64,000 nucleotides of DNA. Origin: Ectobacillus panaciterrae DSM 19096 (GTDB lineage: Bacteria; Bacillota; Bacilli; Bacillales; Bacillaceae_G). The DNA is taken from contig NZ_AUMR01000028.1 of the NCBI RefSeq assembly GCF_000430785.1, positions 21,628-85,627 of the forward strand. Direction: 5' to 3'. Both the position numbers and the translations under genes were made by a program. The notes below the pieces were generated by a model. The model did not search any database. It was not told where the DNA came from and saw only the letters and a program-made list of their open reading frames with translations. Positions 35,865-45,047 of the stretch are shown here, piece after piece (the first letter of the stretch is position 1; the number at the start of each line of letters is the position of its first letter).

Positions 35865-36368
35865 ATGTTTGTAAGCTTGAAAGAATTTGCGGAAGAATGG
35901 AAGCACGAAGCGGTAGCGACGCAGCGGATTTTGGAAGCGCTGACGGATGAATCTTTGCAGCAGCGAGTAGCGAAAGAGCATTTTTCATTAGGACAGCTCG
36001 CCTGGCACTTAACGGTTGCGGTCTACAGTATAATGTCGCAAACGGGACTTTCAATTGAATCGCCTGGCAAGCAAGAGGATATGCCTGCATCTGCGAAGGA
36101 AATTGCGAACGCGTACGAGCGAATAAGCAACGTGATGCTCGAAGCAATGATGACTGAATGGACGGATAAGACATTGGAGGAATCCCGGATGATGTTTGGT
36201 CAAGAGTGGTCAATTCAGATGACACTGCGCGCATTGATTCAGCATCAGACCCATCATCGCGGTCAAATGACAGTATTGATGCGTCAGGCTGGTTTACGTG
36301 TTCCAGGTATGTACGGCCCAAGTAAAGAAGAATGGGCGGAAATGGGTATGGTGTCTCCGCAAGTGTAA
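35865..36368 (+). CDS. DinB-family protein
   Basis: A 167-residue four-helix-bundle metalloprotein of the DinB/YfiT type. The metal histidines are in LGQLAWHLTVA (about 42-52) and HQTHHRGQM (about 126-134). Members include thiol-dependent transferases; the activity here is unknown. The ATG at 35865 is preceded by AAGGAGGAG; the longer frame from 35793 overlaps the regulator gene and is not needed. A terminator follows at 36439-36465. Confidence 0.87.
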   Translation: MFVSLKEFAEEWKHEAVATQRILEALTDESLQQRVAKEHFSLGQLAWHLTVAVYSIMSQTGLSIESPGKQEDMPASAKEIANAYERISNVMLEAMMTEWTDKTLEESRMMFGQEWSIQMTLRALIQHQTHHRGQMTVLMRQAGLRVPGMYGPSKEEWAEMGMVSPQV

Positions 36369-36438
36369 AAAAAGAGCGTATGGACTTGAAGAAAAGTTTA
36401 TATGCGATTTGGAAATAGTTCTTTCCACAAAGAGGAAG

Positions 36439-36465
36439 CCTGCGCTTTAGCGCAGGCTTTTTTCT
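36439..36465 (+). terminator. Terminator after the DinB gene
   Basis: AGCCTGCGC / GCGCAGGCT with loop TTTA, then TTTTT. Confidence 0.9.
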
Positions 36466-36630
36466 ATGATTTCGTTATAATTTTTTATGGAAGAGAAAGC
36501 GGGTTTTTTCGTGATGACCGCAAAAACAATAATGTAAAATATAGTAATGATTATCCCTGCAATCCCTGTTAGAAACGGTACAATTGGCTTTGTGCGGAAG
36601 GAACGTTGCGAAACTATATAAGCTCAATTT
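36449..36630 (-). pseudogene. C-terminal remnant of a membrane protein
   Basis: On the minus strand an open frame of about 58 codons without a start reads as one transmembrane helix (FLTGIAGIIITIFYIIVFAV) with a charged tail ending IIEKSLR and a stop inside the DinB terminator. The helix-plus-charged-tail pattern suggests the end of a former membrane protein gene. No family is recognised. Confidence 0.35.
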
Positions 36631-36741
36631 AAAAATTCGCCATAAGAAACAATTTGTGATTAAGCGTTATTTTAATATAGTGTTTAATCTGTGTTGTCAG
36701 AAAACATTGACAAATGAAAAGCCGGTCATTTACCCTTGATA

Positions 36742-36868
36742 TATATAAATGCAACTAAAAAATCGACATAAAAACTTTTCTTTTAGGGGAGAGAGCATCC
36801 GACTAAGCGTAGAAGCGGTCAAACCTTTGTAGTAGTTCATGCAAGGGTAAACAATTCACTCATATATA
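36742..36868 (-). repeat. Chimeric intergenic repeat: type B end joined to type A end
   Basis: Read on the + strand, the first part (TATATAAATGCAACTAAAAA, then ATCGACATAAAAACTT and the CGACTAAGCG segment) is type B in reverse; the core and end (TTCATGCAAGGGTAAAC, ATTCACTCATATATA) are type A. About 60 bases between the core and the A end are missing. It lies just upstream of kynB. Confidence 0.8.
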
Positions 36869-36900
36869 AGCGCGAGATCATTACTTAAGGGGATGAAGGC

Positions 36901-37524
36901 ATGAAGATCATTGATATATCGAGAAAGCTGGAGCGAGGTACGCCGACATGGCCCGGTGATACACCGTTTTCCTATGAAGTAAGTTGGACGAAGGAGCAAA
37001 GCGGTTCTGTAAATGTGGGGAAGCTGACAATGAGCATCCATACCGGCACCCACGTGGATGCGCCATTTCATTTCGACAGCGAGGGAAAGCGAATCTATGA
37101 TTTGGATTTGAATATATATGCAGGTCCTGCGCGTATTATTGATATGTCAGGAAGAGAGAGCATCGGCGCCAGCGATTTACAGGATGTTGACTTGACAGGA
37201 ACGGAGCGGCTGCTGCTGCGCACGGGATCCTGGAAGGATCCCGATGAGTTTCCTCAAACTATCACGTATTTACGTGCCGATCTTGCACCATATTTAGCAG
37301 AAAAAGGTGTTCGGCTGATTGGTGTAGATGTACCGTCAGTGGATCCGCTTGACAGTAAAGAGTTGGCTGCACACCACTCACTGCACATGCACCAGATTCA
37401 TATTTTAGAAGGAATTGATTTAGATAGAATAGAGCCTGGTGATTATGAACTTATCGCTTTACCGCTTCCGTTAGCGGAGGGAGATGGAAGCCCGGTTCGA
37501 GCCGTGCTACGTTCATTACTTTAA
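36901..37524 (+). CDS. kynB: Kynurenine formamidase KynB
   Basis: A 207-residue cyclase-family metal enzyme hydrolysing N-formylkynurenine to kynurenine and formate in tryptophan breakdown. The metal motif HTGTHVDAPFHF has His47, His51 and Asp53; a further histidine pair AAHHSLH is near 158-164. Length and wording agree with KynB rather than other cyclase-family members. No kynA or kynU is nearby, so it is either a dispersed pathway gene or acts on another formamide. TTAAGGGGATGAAGGC supplies the ribosome-binding site, directly after the chimeric repeat. Confidence 0.87.
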   Translation: MKIIDISRKLERGTPTWPGDTPFSYEVSWTKEQSGSVNVGKLTMSIHTGTHVDAPFHFDSEGKRIYDLDLNIYAGPARIIDMSGRESIGASDLQDVDLTGTERLLLRTGSWKDPDEFPQTITYLRADLAPYLAEKGVRLIGVDVPSVDPLDSKELAAHHSLHMHQIHILEGIDLDRIEPGDYELIALPLPLAEGDGSPVRAVLRSLL

Positions 37525-37611
37525 AGGGCGATGGGAAAATGGAGAAGTTAACAGACTGCGAGAAATATATTCGCAGATGAAAAGTTTCAGGTGTTCCGCT
37601 ACTCTCGTATT

Positions 37612-37796
37612 TATATACAACTGAATAAAAAAACCGTCTTTTTACAGTGGGGCGAGAGCATCCGGCGACGTGCGGAAGCGGTCAAACCCTTGTAGTGGTC
37701 TATGCAAGGGTAAACCATAGATAGGAAGAAAGCGCCAATGCCGTTTTGCTGTACACAGCACATTGAAATGTCGAGTTTATCATTCACTCATATATA
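37612..37796 (-). repeat. Intergenic repeat type A, copy A2, full length
   Basis: It runs from TATATACAACTGAATAAA to ATTCACTCATATATA, opposite to copy A6. The core stem is perfect here: CCCTTG / CAAGGG, where other copies have CCTTTG / CAAGGG. The internal open frame seen in other copies is broken by a TAG. Confidence 0.88.
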
Positions 37797-38161
37797 GCTT
37801 GGATACGAGGAGCTTAAAGGGTGTCCCGACACAAGCGCTGGAATAATGAGTTAGAAAGGAGCTTCTCATAATGAGGAGTTCTTTTTTTTCAAAAAAATTA
37901 AAACCAATTCATATAATCAGAATTTAGCACCAAGTAATAATTTTTCGTTGACAATGGTCAAAATAGACTGTTAGGATGAAGGTTGTGGAGATACATAAGG
38001 GTGATGGGTTTTTAATAAACCAAGTCTCCGTGCGCACTCCTTTTATAAAAAGAGGAGTGCGTACATTAATATTCTTTACTTTGCTGATAAGTGGCTAACC
38101 GCTAAAGGAAAAGGCGGGCACTGGCTCAAAGGAAAGGCTATCATGAGGAAGGGGAAAAGAA
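37797..38161. other. Region upstream of the desaturase gene
   Basis: GAGCTTCTCAT / ATGAGGAGTTC with nine T follows at 37858-37890, an apparent terminator with no clear gene before it. TTGACA at 37949-37954 is followed after 17-18 bases by TAGGAT, a possible promoter for the desaturase. CGCACTCC (38033-38040) and GGAGTGCG (38054-38061) form a hairpin in that leader, without a T-run. Confidence 0.45.
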
Positions 38162-39253
38162 ATGAAGGATCTTCATACGTTCGGATGGTATGCGGCACGT
38201 GTCGCACCATATCTGCCGAAAAAAGCGTTTAAGCCGGTTCCTGCACGTCTTCTTGGCGGACTTGCTTATGTGTTGGTTGTAGTTGCGGGGTTTTTAACAA
38301 TTGGTTTATTGGAACTGAATCTGTGGTGGAATCTTGCGATTGCGGCTGCATTGGGCTTTAGCTTCTCTGCAATGGGATTTTTGGGCCATGAGATTTTACA
38401 TGGTACGGTTGTAAGAAAGGCTTGGTTGCGTGATTTACTTGGAGCAGTTGCATTCTGGCCATTGAGTACAGGACCAAAGTTATGGAGAAAGTGGCACAAT
38501 ATGACCCACCATATTCATACGCAGGATGAAGAACTTGACCCGGATGCATGGCCTACTATTACGAAGTTGTCCAAAAGCCGGTTTTTAAGCTGGATGTATC
38601 GTCTGCCGATGCCAGTTCGTTCTTTTTTCAACTTTCTTGCGTTAACGATTACGTTTACACTCCATTCTTCCAGAATGTTTGCCACATATATAAAAGAATT
38701 TAAGCCGAGCAAGCGTCCGGTTGTGTGGCTGCAGCTGCTAATGCCTTGGGCAAGCTGGTTCAGCCTGCTGTTTGTAATGGGGCTTGAAAAATGGTTTTTC
38801 GCATATTTGCTGCCTCTTTTCATCGCAAACTTTATCGTAATGGCATATATCTCGACAAACCATCGCTTAAACCCGCTTACGCCAGTGAACGATCCGCTTG
38901 CGAACAGCTTGACGGTTACAGTACCGCGCTGGGTGGACGTGCTTCATTTTAACTTCTCTTACCATACAGAACATCATTTGTTCCCGGGTATGAGCTCAAA
39001 GTACTATCCGATGGTCAAGAAAAAGCTAACAGAAATGTGGCCGGAGCGCTATCATGAGATGCCGATGCTGAAGGCGATGATCGCGCTTTGGAAAACACCG
39101 CGTGTTTATTATCAAGGGACGGAATTGATTGATCCGCATCAGCAAAACGTATACGGTTCGTTAGGACATGGATTGGATCCGGATCACATTGAATACAAGA
39201 TACTAGAGGAAAAAGAAACATCTGCCGATTCTCCTAGAGTCAAAATAAATTAA
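38162..39253 (+). CDS. Membrane fatty acid desaturase
   Basis: A 363-residue membrane di-iron desaturase. The three histidine boxes are complete: HEILH at 76-80, HNMTHH at 112-117 and HTEHH at 268-272. Hydrophobic helices lie at about 30-75 and 155-230. It should introduce a double bond into phospholipid acyl chains and so raise membrane fluidity, as B. subtilis Des does in the cold; it is not clearly des itself and no desKR pair is adjacent. AGGAAGGGGAAAAGAA gives the ribosome-binding site. An AAACAAACGTTTGATTAA motif and a terminator follow. Confidence 0.87.
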   Translation: MKDLHTFGWYAARVAPYLPKKAFKPVPARLLGGLAYVLVVVAGFLTIGLLELNLWWNLAIAAALGFSFSAMGFLGHEILHGTVVRKAWLRDLLGAVAFWPLSTGPKLWRKWHNMTHHIHTQDEELDPDAWPTITKLSKSRFLSWMYRLPMPVRSFFNFLALTITFTLHSSRMFATYIKEFKPSKRPVVWLQLLMPWASWFSLLFVMGLEKWFFAYLLPLFIANFIVMAYISTNHRLNPLTPVNDPLANSLTVTVPRWVDVLHFNFSYHTEHHLFPGMSSKYYPMVKKKLTEMWPERYHEMPMLKAMIALWKTPRVYYQGTELIDPHQQNVYGSLGHGLDPDHIEYKILEEKETSADSPRVKIN

Positions 39254-39270
39254 ACAAACGTTTGATTAAA
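39253..39270. promoter_or_regulatory. Palindromic motif AACAAACGTTTGATTAA, copy 1
   Basis: It lies immediately after the desaturase stop codon. The same 17-18 base motif recurs at about 60613-60630 and, with one change, at 61731-61747. The core CAAACGTTTG is a perfect palindrome of TetR-operator size. Confidence 0.5.
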
Positions 39271-39273
39271 TGT

Positions 39274-39311
39274 GCATTTCTTCTATTTTTGCAGGAAGAA
39301 ATGCATTTTTT
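39274..39311 (+). terminator. Terminator after the desaturase gene
   Basis: GCATTTCTTC / GAAGAAATGC stem followed by seven T. Confidence 0.85.
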
Positions 39312-39314
39312 TGT

Positions 39315-39388
39315 GAATATCATTCCGGAAATTCGGAATTTCCGCATTTCCGGAATGATATTCGTGTGAATTCCACATTTCCGGAATT
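39315..39388 (+). promoter_or_regulatory. Cluster of TTCCGGAA palindromes, putative sigma-54 enhancer (UAS)
   Basis: An 18-base arm (39315-39332) is repeated in perfect inversion at 39346-39363 around TCGGAATTTCCGC, and a third ATTTCCGGAATT is at 39377-39388. So ATTTCCGGAAT occurs three times. It is 120-195 bases upstream of the -24 element, the usual place of activator sites. A closely similar cluster lies upstream of the second sigma-54 promoter, at 45891-45914. Confidence 0.75.
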
Positions 39389-39506
39389 TTAATTTTAATA
39401 TTTTGTTTTTTTGAATAAAATATTATTTCACTTTATGAAAAAATATAGAGCTTGCATGTATTGATACAAGAAAGTTTGCGGATTTTGCGCGAAATAAAAT
39501 AGGAAT

Positions 39507-39523
39507 TTGGCATAGTATTTGCT
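39507..39523 (+). promoter_or_regulatory. Sigma-54 (-24/-12) promoter of the 3-hydroxybutyrate operon
   Basis: TTGGCATAGTATTTGCT has the invariant GG (39509-39510) and GC (39521-39522) 12 bases apart and close agreement with TTGGCACN4TTGCW. A sigma-54 activator gene ends the cluster, which supports function. Confidence 0.88.
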
Positions 39524-39595
39524 TATATAATTAGTAGAAAGACAATCGATCTTGCAGGGAAAGGAGGATCGGAAACCTTTTATTCTAGTAATAAT

Positions 39596-39630
39596 TGAAA
39601 ACGTTTACCAATAAAATGAAAACGGTTACT
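39596..39630 (+). promoter_or_regulatory. Two tandem cre sites for CcpA
   Basis: TGAAAACGTTTACC (39596-39609) and TGAAAACGGTTACT (39617-39630) both fit the cre consensus TGWAARCGYTWNCW closely. Placed downstream of the sigma-54 start, they would give roadblock-type catabolite repression. Confidence 0.75.
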
Positions 39631-39685
39631 TAAGAGGATGCAGGGGTTATTTATTTTATTCGATCAACTGAAAAGGGGGATGTTT

Positions 39686-41125
39686 GTGGATTTTATTGTC
39701 ATTCTGTTGGCATTAGGTTTATTGATGTTCGTTGCCTATCGTGGATTTTCCGTTATTTTATTTGCTCCGATTTGCGCGCTGTTTGCGGTTTTGCTAACCA
39801 ATCCAGAATTTGTTTTACCGTTCTTCTCTAACATTTTTATGGAGAAAATGGTTGGCTTCATTAAACTTTATTTTCCTGTTTTCTTATTGGGTGCCATCTT
39901 TGGCAAGGTTGTTGAAATGTCCGGTTTGGCAGAATCCATCGCAAAAACAATCGTTCAGCTTGTAGGGGCAAAAAGAGCGATTTTGGCGATTGTGCTTATG
40001 GGTGCTATCCTGACTTACAGCGGTGTAAGCTTGTTTGTAGTTGTGTTTGCGATTTATCCGTTCGCAGCGAACATGTTCCGTCAGGCGAATATTCCAAAGC
40101 GCTTAATTCCAGGAACGATTGCATTAGGGGCGTTTACATTCACGATGGATGCGCTGCCGGGTACGCCGCAAATTCAAAACGTAATTCCGACGACGTTTTT
40201 TAAAACTAACATTTATGCAGCTCCGACGTTAGGAATTATCGGTGCGGTTTTCGTTTTAATCATCGGTATGCTTTATTTGGAATCCCGCCGCAGAAAAGCT
40301 GAAAAAGCGGGAGAAGGATACTACGGATTTGAGGGAGCGGAGATCGCTGCTTCTCAGGATGCAGCGGTGAAGGCGGAGGAACCGTCTCTTCCGACTCGAA
40401 CGCACACGGGCATAGGCCGTCAGATTTTAGCATTTGTGCCGCTTGTTCTTGTAGGTGTGATGAATAAGTTTTTCACGATTTTTATTCCGAAATGGTATCC
40501 GAATGGATTTAGTTTTGAAGCAATCGGTTTAAAAGCATTCGGCAAGATTGAAACTCCTGCTGTTGTTGCGATTTGGTCTGTGGAAATGGCGCTTTTGATT
40601 GGGATTATTGCAACGATTCTATACGATTGGAAGCGTGTGAAGGTGAATTTCCAAGCAGGCATCAATGTAAGTATCGGCGGTGCGCTGTTGGCTGCGATGA
40701 ACACTGGAGCTGAGTACGGCTTCGGCGGTGTTATTTCATCCCTTCCCGGCTTTGGCGTCATCAGCAAGGGTATTGGAGAAACATTTACGAATCCGCTTGT
40801 AAATGGAGCAGTAACAACAACGACTCTTGCAGGTGTTACGGGTTCTGCGTCCGGCGGCATGGGAATCGCGTTAAGTGCAATGTCTGGAAAGTATTTGGAG
40901 GCAATCAATAAGTTTAATATTCCGCCAGAAGTAATGCATCGCGTAATTTCTATGGCGTCCGGCGGTATGGATACGCTTCCGCACAACGGAGCCGTTATTA
41001 CGTTGCTTGCAGTAACGGGGCTGACGCATCGTCAATCTTATCGCGATATTTTTGCGATTACGATTATCAAAACAGCTGCCGTATTCTTCATTATCGGCGT
41101 GTACAGCTTAACAGGTCTTGTATAA
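39686..41125 (+). CDS. GntP-family permease, probable 3-hydroxybutyrate carrier
   Basis: A 479-residue carrier with about twelve hydrophobic segments ([20 protein letters not shown] at the start), matching the GntP family. It corresponds by family and position to B. subtilis YxjC, which also precedes scoA-scoB and an SDR gene. Import of D-3-hydroxybutyrate or acetoacetate is inferred from the enzymes downstream. I choose the GTG at 39686, six bases after AAAGGGGG; the ATG at 39638 has AAGAGG directly against it and is less likely. First gene of the sigma-54 operon. Confidence 0.85.
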   Translation: MDFIVILLALGLLMFVAYRGFSVILFAPICALFAVLLTNPEFVLPFFSNIFMEKMVGFIKLYFPVFLLGAIFGKVVEMSGLAESIAKTIVQLVGAKRAILAIVLMGAILTYSGVSLFVVVFAIYPFAANMFRQANIPKRLIPGTIALGAFTFTMDALPGTPQIQNVIPTTFFKTNIYAAPTLGIIGAVFVLIIGMLYLESRRRKAEKAGEGYYGFEGAEIAASQDAAVKAEEPSLPTRTHTGIGRQILAFVPLVLVGVMNKFFTIFIPKWYPNGFSFEAIGLKAFGKIETPAVVAIWSVEMALLIGIIATILYDWKRVKVNFQAGINVSIGGALLAAMNTGAEYGFGGVISSLPGFGVISKGIGETFTNPLVNGAVTTTTLAGVTGSASGGMGIALSAMSGKYLEAINKFNIPPEVMHRVISMASGGMDTLPHNGAVITLLAVTGLTHRQSYRDIFAITIIKTAAVFFIIGVYSLTGLV

Positions 41126-41156
41126 AATAATCTTTCATTTGAAGGGAGAACATGTC

Positions 41157-41858
41157 ATGAGAAAAGGTAAGATAGTGAGTTCATTCAAAGAAGCGGTTGC
41201 GGATATTCATGACGGCGCAACCTTAATCGTCGGGGGATTCGGTTTATGCGGAATCCCTGAGCAGGCGATTTTAGCATTGCGTGATCAGGGAACGAAGAAC
41301 TTAACAGTAGTCAGCAATAACTGCGGCGTAGACGATTGGGGACTGGGTCTTTTGCTGGCAAATCGCCAAATTAAAAAGATGGTATCATCTTATGTGGGAG
41401 AAAATAAAATTTTTGAACGCCAATTTCTAAGCGGCGAGCTGGAAGTAGAGCTTGTGCCTCAAGGAACCTTGGCAGAGCGCATTCGTGCAGGCGGAGCCGG
41501 AATTCCTGGATTTTATACTGCGACGGGGGTAGGGACACCAATCGCAGAAGGCAAGGAGCATAAGGAATTTGACGGACGGACGTATATTTTGGAGCGCGGC
41601 ATTGTCGGCGACTTTGCGCTGGTGAAGGCGTGGAAGGCCGATACGCTAGGCAATCTGGTATTCCGCAAAACAGCTCGTAACTTCAACCCTGTTGCAGCAA
41701 TGGCTGGGAAGATTACGATTGCCGAAGTAGAGGAGATCGTAGAAGCGGGCGTACTCAATCCGGATGAAATACATACGCCGGGTATTTACGTACAGCGCGT
41801 ATTGCTTGGAACAAATTACGAAAAACGGATTGAACGCCGCACAGTTGTGCAAGCATAG
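41157..41858 (+). CDS. scoA: 3-oxoacid CoA-transferase subunit A
   Basis: A 233-residue alpha subunit of succinyl-CoA:3-ketoacid CoA-transferase. [13 protein letters not shown] at about 24-36 is the family signature, and the [13 protein letters not shown] loop near 115-127 contacts CoA. With ScoB it activates acetoacetate to acetoacetyl-CoA. The ATG at 41157 follows GAAGGGAGAACATGTC; the 13 extra N-terminal codons of the longer frame overlap the permease end. Confidence 0.92.
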   Translation: MRKGKIVSSFKEAVADIHDGATLIVGGFGLCGIPEQAILALRDQGTKNLTVVSNNCGVDDWGLGLLLANRQIKKMVSSYVGENKIFERQFLSGELEVELVPQGTLAERIRAGGAGIPGFYTATGVGTPIAEGKEHKEFDGRTYILERGIVGDFALVKAWKADTLGNLVFRKTARNFNPVAAMAGKITIAEVEEIVEAGVLNPDEIHTPGIYVQRVLLGTNYEKRIERRTVVQA

Positions 41859-41872
41859 GGGAGGGATAGAGA

Positions 41873-42535
41873 ATGCAAAATGCGAGAATGAGAATTGTAA
41901 AGCGCGCCGTGAAAGAGATTCAAGATGGTATGAATGTAAACTTGGGAATCGGGATGCCTACACTTGTTGCAAATGAGATTCCTGCAGATTATAACGTGTT
42001 GCTTCAATCGGAGAATGGTTTGCTTGGCATCGGCCCGTATCCGGTTGAGGGAACAGAAGATGCGGACTTAATTAACGCCGGTAAAGAAACTGTTACAGCT
42101 GTTCCTGGAGCAGCATACTTTGACAGCGCAGAATCCTTTGCGATGATTCGCGGCGGACATATTGACCTTGCGATTTTAGGCGGTATGGAAGTATCAGAAA
42201 CAGGCGATCTGGCAAACTGGATGATTCCCGGAAAGATGGTAAAGGGAATGGGCGGAGCGATGGATCTTGTAAATGGAGCGAAGCGCATTATCATAATTAT
42301 GGAGCATGTAAATAAACATGGTGAATCCAAAGTGAAGCAAGCATGTACACTGCCCCTTACAGGGCGGCGGGTAGTTCATCGTCTCATCACTGACTTAGCG
42401 GTATTTGACTTTACTCCTGAAGGCATGGTGTTAGTGGAAACACAAGCAGGCGTGACTGTTGAAGAGGTAACGGAGAAAACAGAAGCGGCTTTCACGGTAA
42501 GTCCGAATGTACGTATCGGCGTAAGCGTGCTTTAA
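41873..42535 (+). CDS. scoB: 3-oxoacid CoA-transferase subunit B
   Basis: A 220-residue beta subunit. The catalytic glutamate is E48 in [10 protein letters not shown], and NLGIGMPT lies at 23-30. It is 14 bases after scoA with AGGGGAGGGATAGAG as ribosome-binding site, consistent with 1:1 synthesis of the two subunits. Confidence 0.92.
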   Translation: MQNARMRIVKRAVKEIQDGMNVNLGIGMPTLVANEIPADYNVLLQSENGLLGIGPYPVEGTEDADLINAGKETVTAVPGAAYFDSAESFAMIRGGHIDLAILGGMEVSETGDLANWMIPGKMVKGMGGAMDLVNGAKRIIIIMEHVNKHGESKVKQACTLPLTGRRVVHRLITDLAVFDFTPEGMVLVETQAGVTVEEVTEKTEAAFTVSPNVRIGVSVL

Positions 42536-42548
42536 GGGGGAGTGAAAG

Positions 42549-43334
42549 ATGACTCGGCTATTAGAACAAAAGGCAGCGCTCGTGACAGGAGCGGCAAGCG
42601 GAATCGGTTTGGAGATTGCGCGCACCTTCGCACAGGAGGGCGCGAAGGTCGTTATTTCTGATTTAAACGGCACTGCAGCGGAAACAGCAGCGAAAGAGCT
42701 GCGGGAGCAAGGCTTTGAAGCAATCGCTGTCGTTTGTGATGTGACAAACGAAGCGCAAGTGCGCGAAAGCTTTGAACGTGCATTAAAAGAGTTTGGGAGA
42801 TTGGATATTTTGGTGAACAATGCAGGTTTGCAGTATGTATCGCCGATTGAAGAATTTCCTACAGAAAAGTTTGAGCTGCTTGTGAAGGTCATGCTGACTG
42901 CACCGTTTATCGGAATCAAATATGCATTTCCGATTATGAAGGAACAAGGTTTCGGACGCATTATTAATATGGCTTCCATTAACGGTCTTGTGGGCTTTGC
43001 GGGCAAAGCAGCTTACAACAGTGCCAAGCACGGCGTAATTGGCTTAACAAAGGTCGCTGCGCTCGAAGGAGCGGCGGACGGCATTACAGTTAATGCACTG
43101 TGCCCTGGTTACGTGGACACGCCTCTCGTACGGAATCAGCTCGGTGACTTGGCAAAAACGCGCAACGTGCCACTAGAAAGCGTGTTAGAGCAAGTTATTT
43201 ATCCGCTCGTTCCGCAAAAACGTCTCCTTTCTGTAAATGAGATTGCAGATTATGCAACATTTCTTGCGAGTGACAAGGCGAAGGGGATTACAGGGCAGGC
43301 AGCTGTGCTGGATGGTGGTTATACGGTACAGTAG
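42549..43334 (+). CDS. 3-hydroxybutyrate dehydrogenase (SDR family)
   Basis: A 261-residue classical SDR. NAD+ motif TGAASGIG at 13-20, NNAG at 90-93, catalytic S143, Y156 and K160 (YNSAK), and the HBDH-type wording ALCPGYVDTPLVRNQ near 183-197. It oxidises D-3-hydroxybutyrate to acetoacetate, which ScoAB then activates. Equivalent in place to B. subtilis YxjF. Terminator directly downstream. Confidence 0.92.
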   Translation: MTRLLEQKAALVTGAASGIGLEIARTFAQEGAKVVISDLNGTAAETAAKELREQGFEAIAVVCDVTNEAQVRESFERALKEFGRLDILVNNAGLQYVSPIEEFPTEKFELLVKVMLTAPFIGIKYAFPIMKEQGFGRIINMASINGLVGFAGKAAYNSAKHGVIGLTKVAALEGAADGITVNALCPGYVDTPLVRNQLGDLAKTRNVPLESVLEQVIYPLVPQKRLLSVNEIADYATFLASDKAKGITGQAAVLDGGYTVQ

Positions 43335-43344
43335 AAAAGTGCAT

Positions 43345-43380
43345 AAAAAGACGCTGCGTAGCTATGGCAGCGTCTTTTTA
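43345..43380 (+). terminator. Terminator of the 3-hydroxybutyrate operon
   Basis: AAAAAGACGCTGC (43345-43357) pairs with GCAGCGTCTTTTT (43367-43379), then TATTG. Confidence 0.9.
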
Positions 43381-43501
43381 TTGTGTGGCCTTTTTGTCGT
43401 TTCAGAGATTTTTTGCACCAGAACTATATATAACTGACTATATATTTGTAGAATAATGTAAAATTTCAGTCAATAATTTGCTATGATAGAAGGAGGAGAT
43501 A

Positions 43502-44932
43502 TTGAAAACGGGGGTGGTTCTGCACGTGATAACGAAAAACAAGCTTCCATACGAATGGCTGGAGGAAATTTTGAATTTAGCAGCGGAATGGATTGTGGTG
43601 GTAGATCGAGAAGGAATCATTCGCTATATTAACGGTGCGTATTGTGATTTTTTGGATACTTGTACGGAAGAAGCGACTGGCAAGCATGTGCAGGATGTGA
43701 TTGAAAATACAAGGATGCATTTGGTTGTAAGAACGGGGCAGGCAGAGGTGGCATCTATCCACGCGATTAAAGGAAGCGAAATGATTGCAAACCGATATCC
43801 GTTGTATGTGGACGGAGAGCTAGTTGGAGCCGTTGGAACGGTGATGTTTCGCAACTCGCAGGATTGGCTTGATTATTCAAGGAAGGTGCAGCCGGTTTTA
43901 GAGGAATTAAAGTATTATAAGAAGCGCTTTGAAAAGGAGCTGCGGAGCAAGTATAACTTTGGGGATTTGATTGGTAACCATCCGAAGTTTCAAGAAGCAA
44001 AGCGACTTGCTGAGCGTGTAGCGGGCAGTCAGTCTGCAGTGCTTTTGTCCGGAGAGTCAGGTACGGGGAAGGAACTATTTGCCCATGCGATTCATCAAAC
44101 GAGTCCACGCGGGCAATTCCCGCTCGTTCGCGTCAACTGTGCTTCTATTCCAGAAAACTTGTTGGAGTCGGAATTGTTCGGATATGAAGAAGGAGCGTTT
44201 ACAGGGGCAAAAAAGGGCGGGAAAAAAGGAAAGTTTGAGTTGGCGCACAGAGGCACTGTCTTTCTTGATGAAATTGGAGATATGCCGCTGCAGATGCAAA
44301 GCAAGTTACTGCGGGTGCTGCAGGAAAAAGAAATCGAACGTGTCGGCGGGCAAGCGCCGATTCCAGTTGATGTCCGCATCATTGCGGCAACTCATCGTCA
44401 TCTAGAGCAAATGGTGCAAGAAGGAAAGTTTCGTCAAGATTTGTATTATCGTCTCAATGTTATGAAAATCGAAATCCCTTCTCTCAGAGAAAGGAAAGAA
44501 GATATTAAACCCATTGCAAAAGCGCTTCTCTGTAAGCTGGAAAGAAAGTTCAGCCGGCAAGGAATCAAGCTTTCCGAAGAAGTTGTGGAGCGTTTGGAAG
44601 CACACGCGTGGCCGGGGAACGTGCGGGAGCTTGAAAATATATTGGAGCGGGCAGTCAATGTACTGGACGGGAACATCATTCGTTTAACTCACCTGCCTTT
44701 ATATTTGCAGGACGATCTGCAGCTTGTTCGGTTTCACGGCAGTCGGACGGAAGACCTGCCATTTAAGGACGGCCCAGTCCAACCGCTCAAGGAAGTGTTG
44801 ATGCACGCGGAAAAAGCGGCCATTCAGCATGCGCTGCGGCAAACGAATGGAAACAAACAGCTGGCGGCGAAGCTTCTTGGTATCGGGAAAACGAGTTTTT
44901 ATGATAAATGCAAAACTTATAACATAAATTGA
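43502..44932 (+). CDS. Sigma-54-dependent enhancer-binding activator with PAS domain
   Basis: A 476-residue activator. A PAS domain (about 20-118, [15 protein letters not shown]) replaces a receiver; the AAA+ domain has Walker A GESGTGKE at 184-191, the sigma-54-contacting GAFTGA at 231-236 and Walker B FLDEIGD near 254-260; a Fis-type helix-turn-helix (about 440-476, [18 protein letters not shown]) ends it. It follows the 3-hydroxybutyrate operon, whose promoter is of the sigma-54 class, so it is the likely activator, sensing a small molecule through the PAS domain. The start is TTG, five bases after AGGAGG. Confidence 0.92.
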   Translation: MKTGVVLHVITKNKLPYEWLEEILNLAAEWIVVVDREGIIRYINGAYCDFLDTCTEEATGKHVQDVIENTRMHLVVRTGQAEVASIHAIKGSEMIANRYPLYVDGELVGAVGTVMFRNSQDWLDYSRKVQPVLEELKYYKKRFEKELRSKYNFGDLIGNHPKFQEAKRLAERVAGSQSAVLLSGESGTGKELFAHAIHQTSPRGQFPLVRVNCASIPENLLESELFGYEEGAFTGAKKGGKKGKFELAHRGTVFLDEIGDMPLQMQSKLLRVLQEKEIERVGGQAPIPVDVRIIAATHRHLEQMVQEGKFRQDLYYRLNVMKIEIPSLRERKEDIKPIAKALLCKLERKFSRQGIKLSEEVVERLEAHAWPGNVRELENILERAVNVLDGNIIRLTHLPLYLQDDLQLVRFHGSRTEDLPFKDGPVQPLKEVLMHAEKAAIQHALRQTNGNKQLAAKLLGIGKTSFYDKCKTYNIN

Positions 44933-44949
44933 TACTCTTTGTGGAGGCA

Positions 44950-45005
44950 GAGGCTGTTCCGGAAAACCATATATGGATTTTCGGAACAGCCTCAATCTTT
45001 GTTTT
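44950..45005 (+). terminator. Terminator after the activator gene
   Basis: GAGGCTGTTCCG (44950-44961) pairs with CGGAACAGCCTC (44982-44993) and the inner CCATATATGG can pair too; ATCTTTGTTTT follows. Confidence 0.75.
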
Positions 45006-45047
45006 AAAGATGGGGAGAGTACCGTGGAACCTTTTGGCGGTATTTTC

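Noticed and set aside
39315..39363. Long hairpin as a transcription terminator
   Set aside because: No T-run follows, a proper terminator already lies at 39274-39311, and the same half sites recur at 45.9 kb upstream of another sigma-54 promoter.
40420..40986. 188-codon antisense ORF in the permease gene
   Set aside because: Shadow of a GC-richer coding region; proline/isoleucine-rich wording typical of antisense frames, no ribosome-binding site.
42431..43006. 191-codon antisense ORF in the dehydrogenase gene
   Set aside because: Lies fully opposite a well-supported SDR gene with all motifs.
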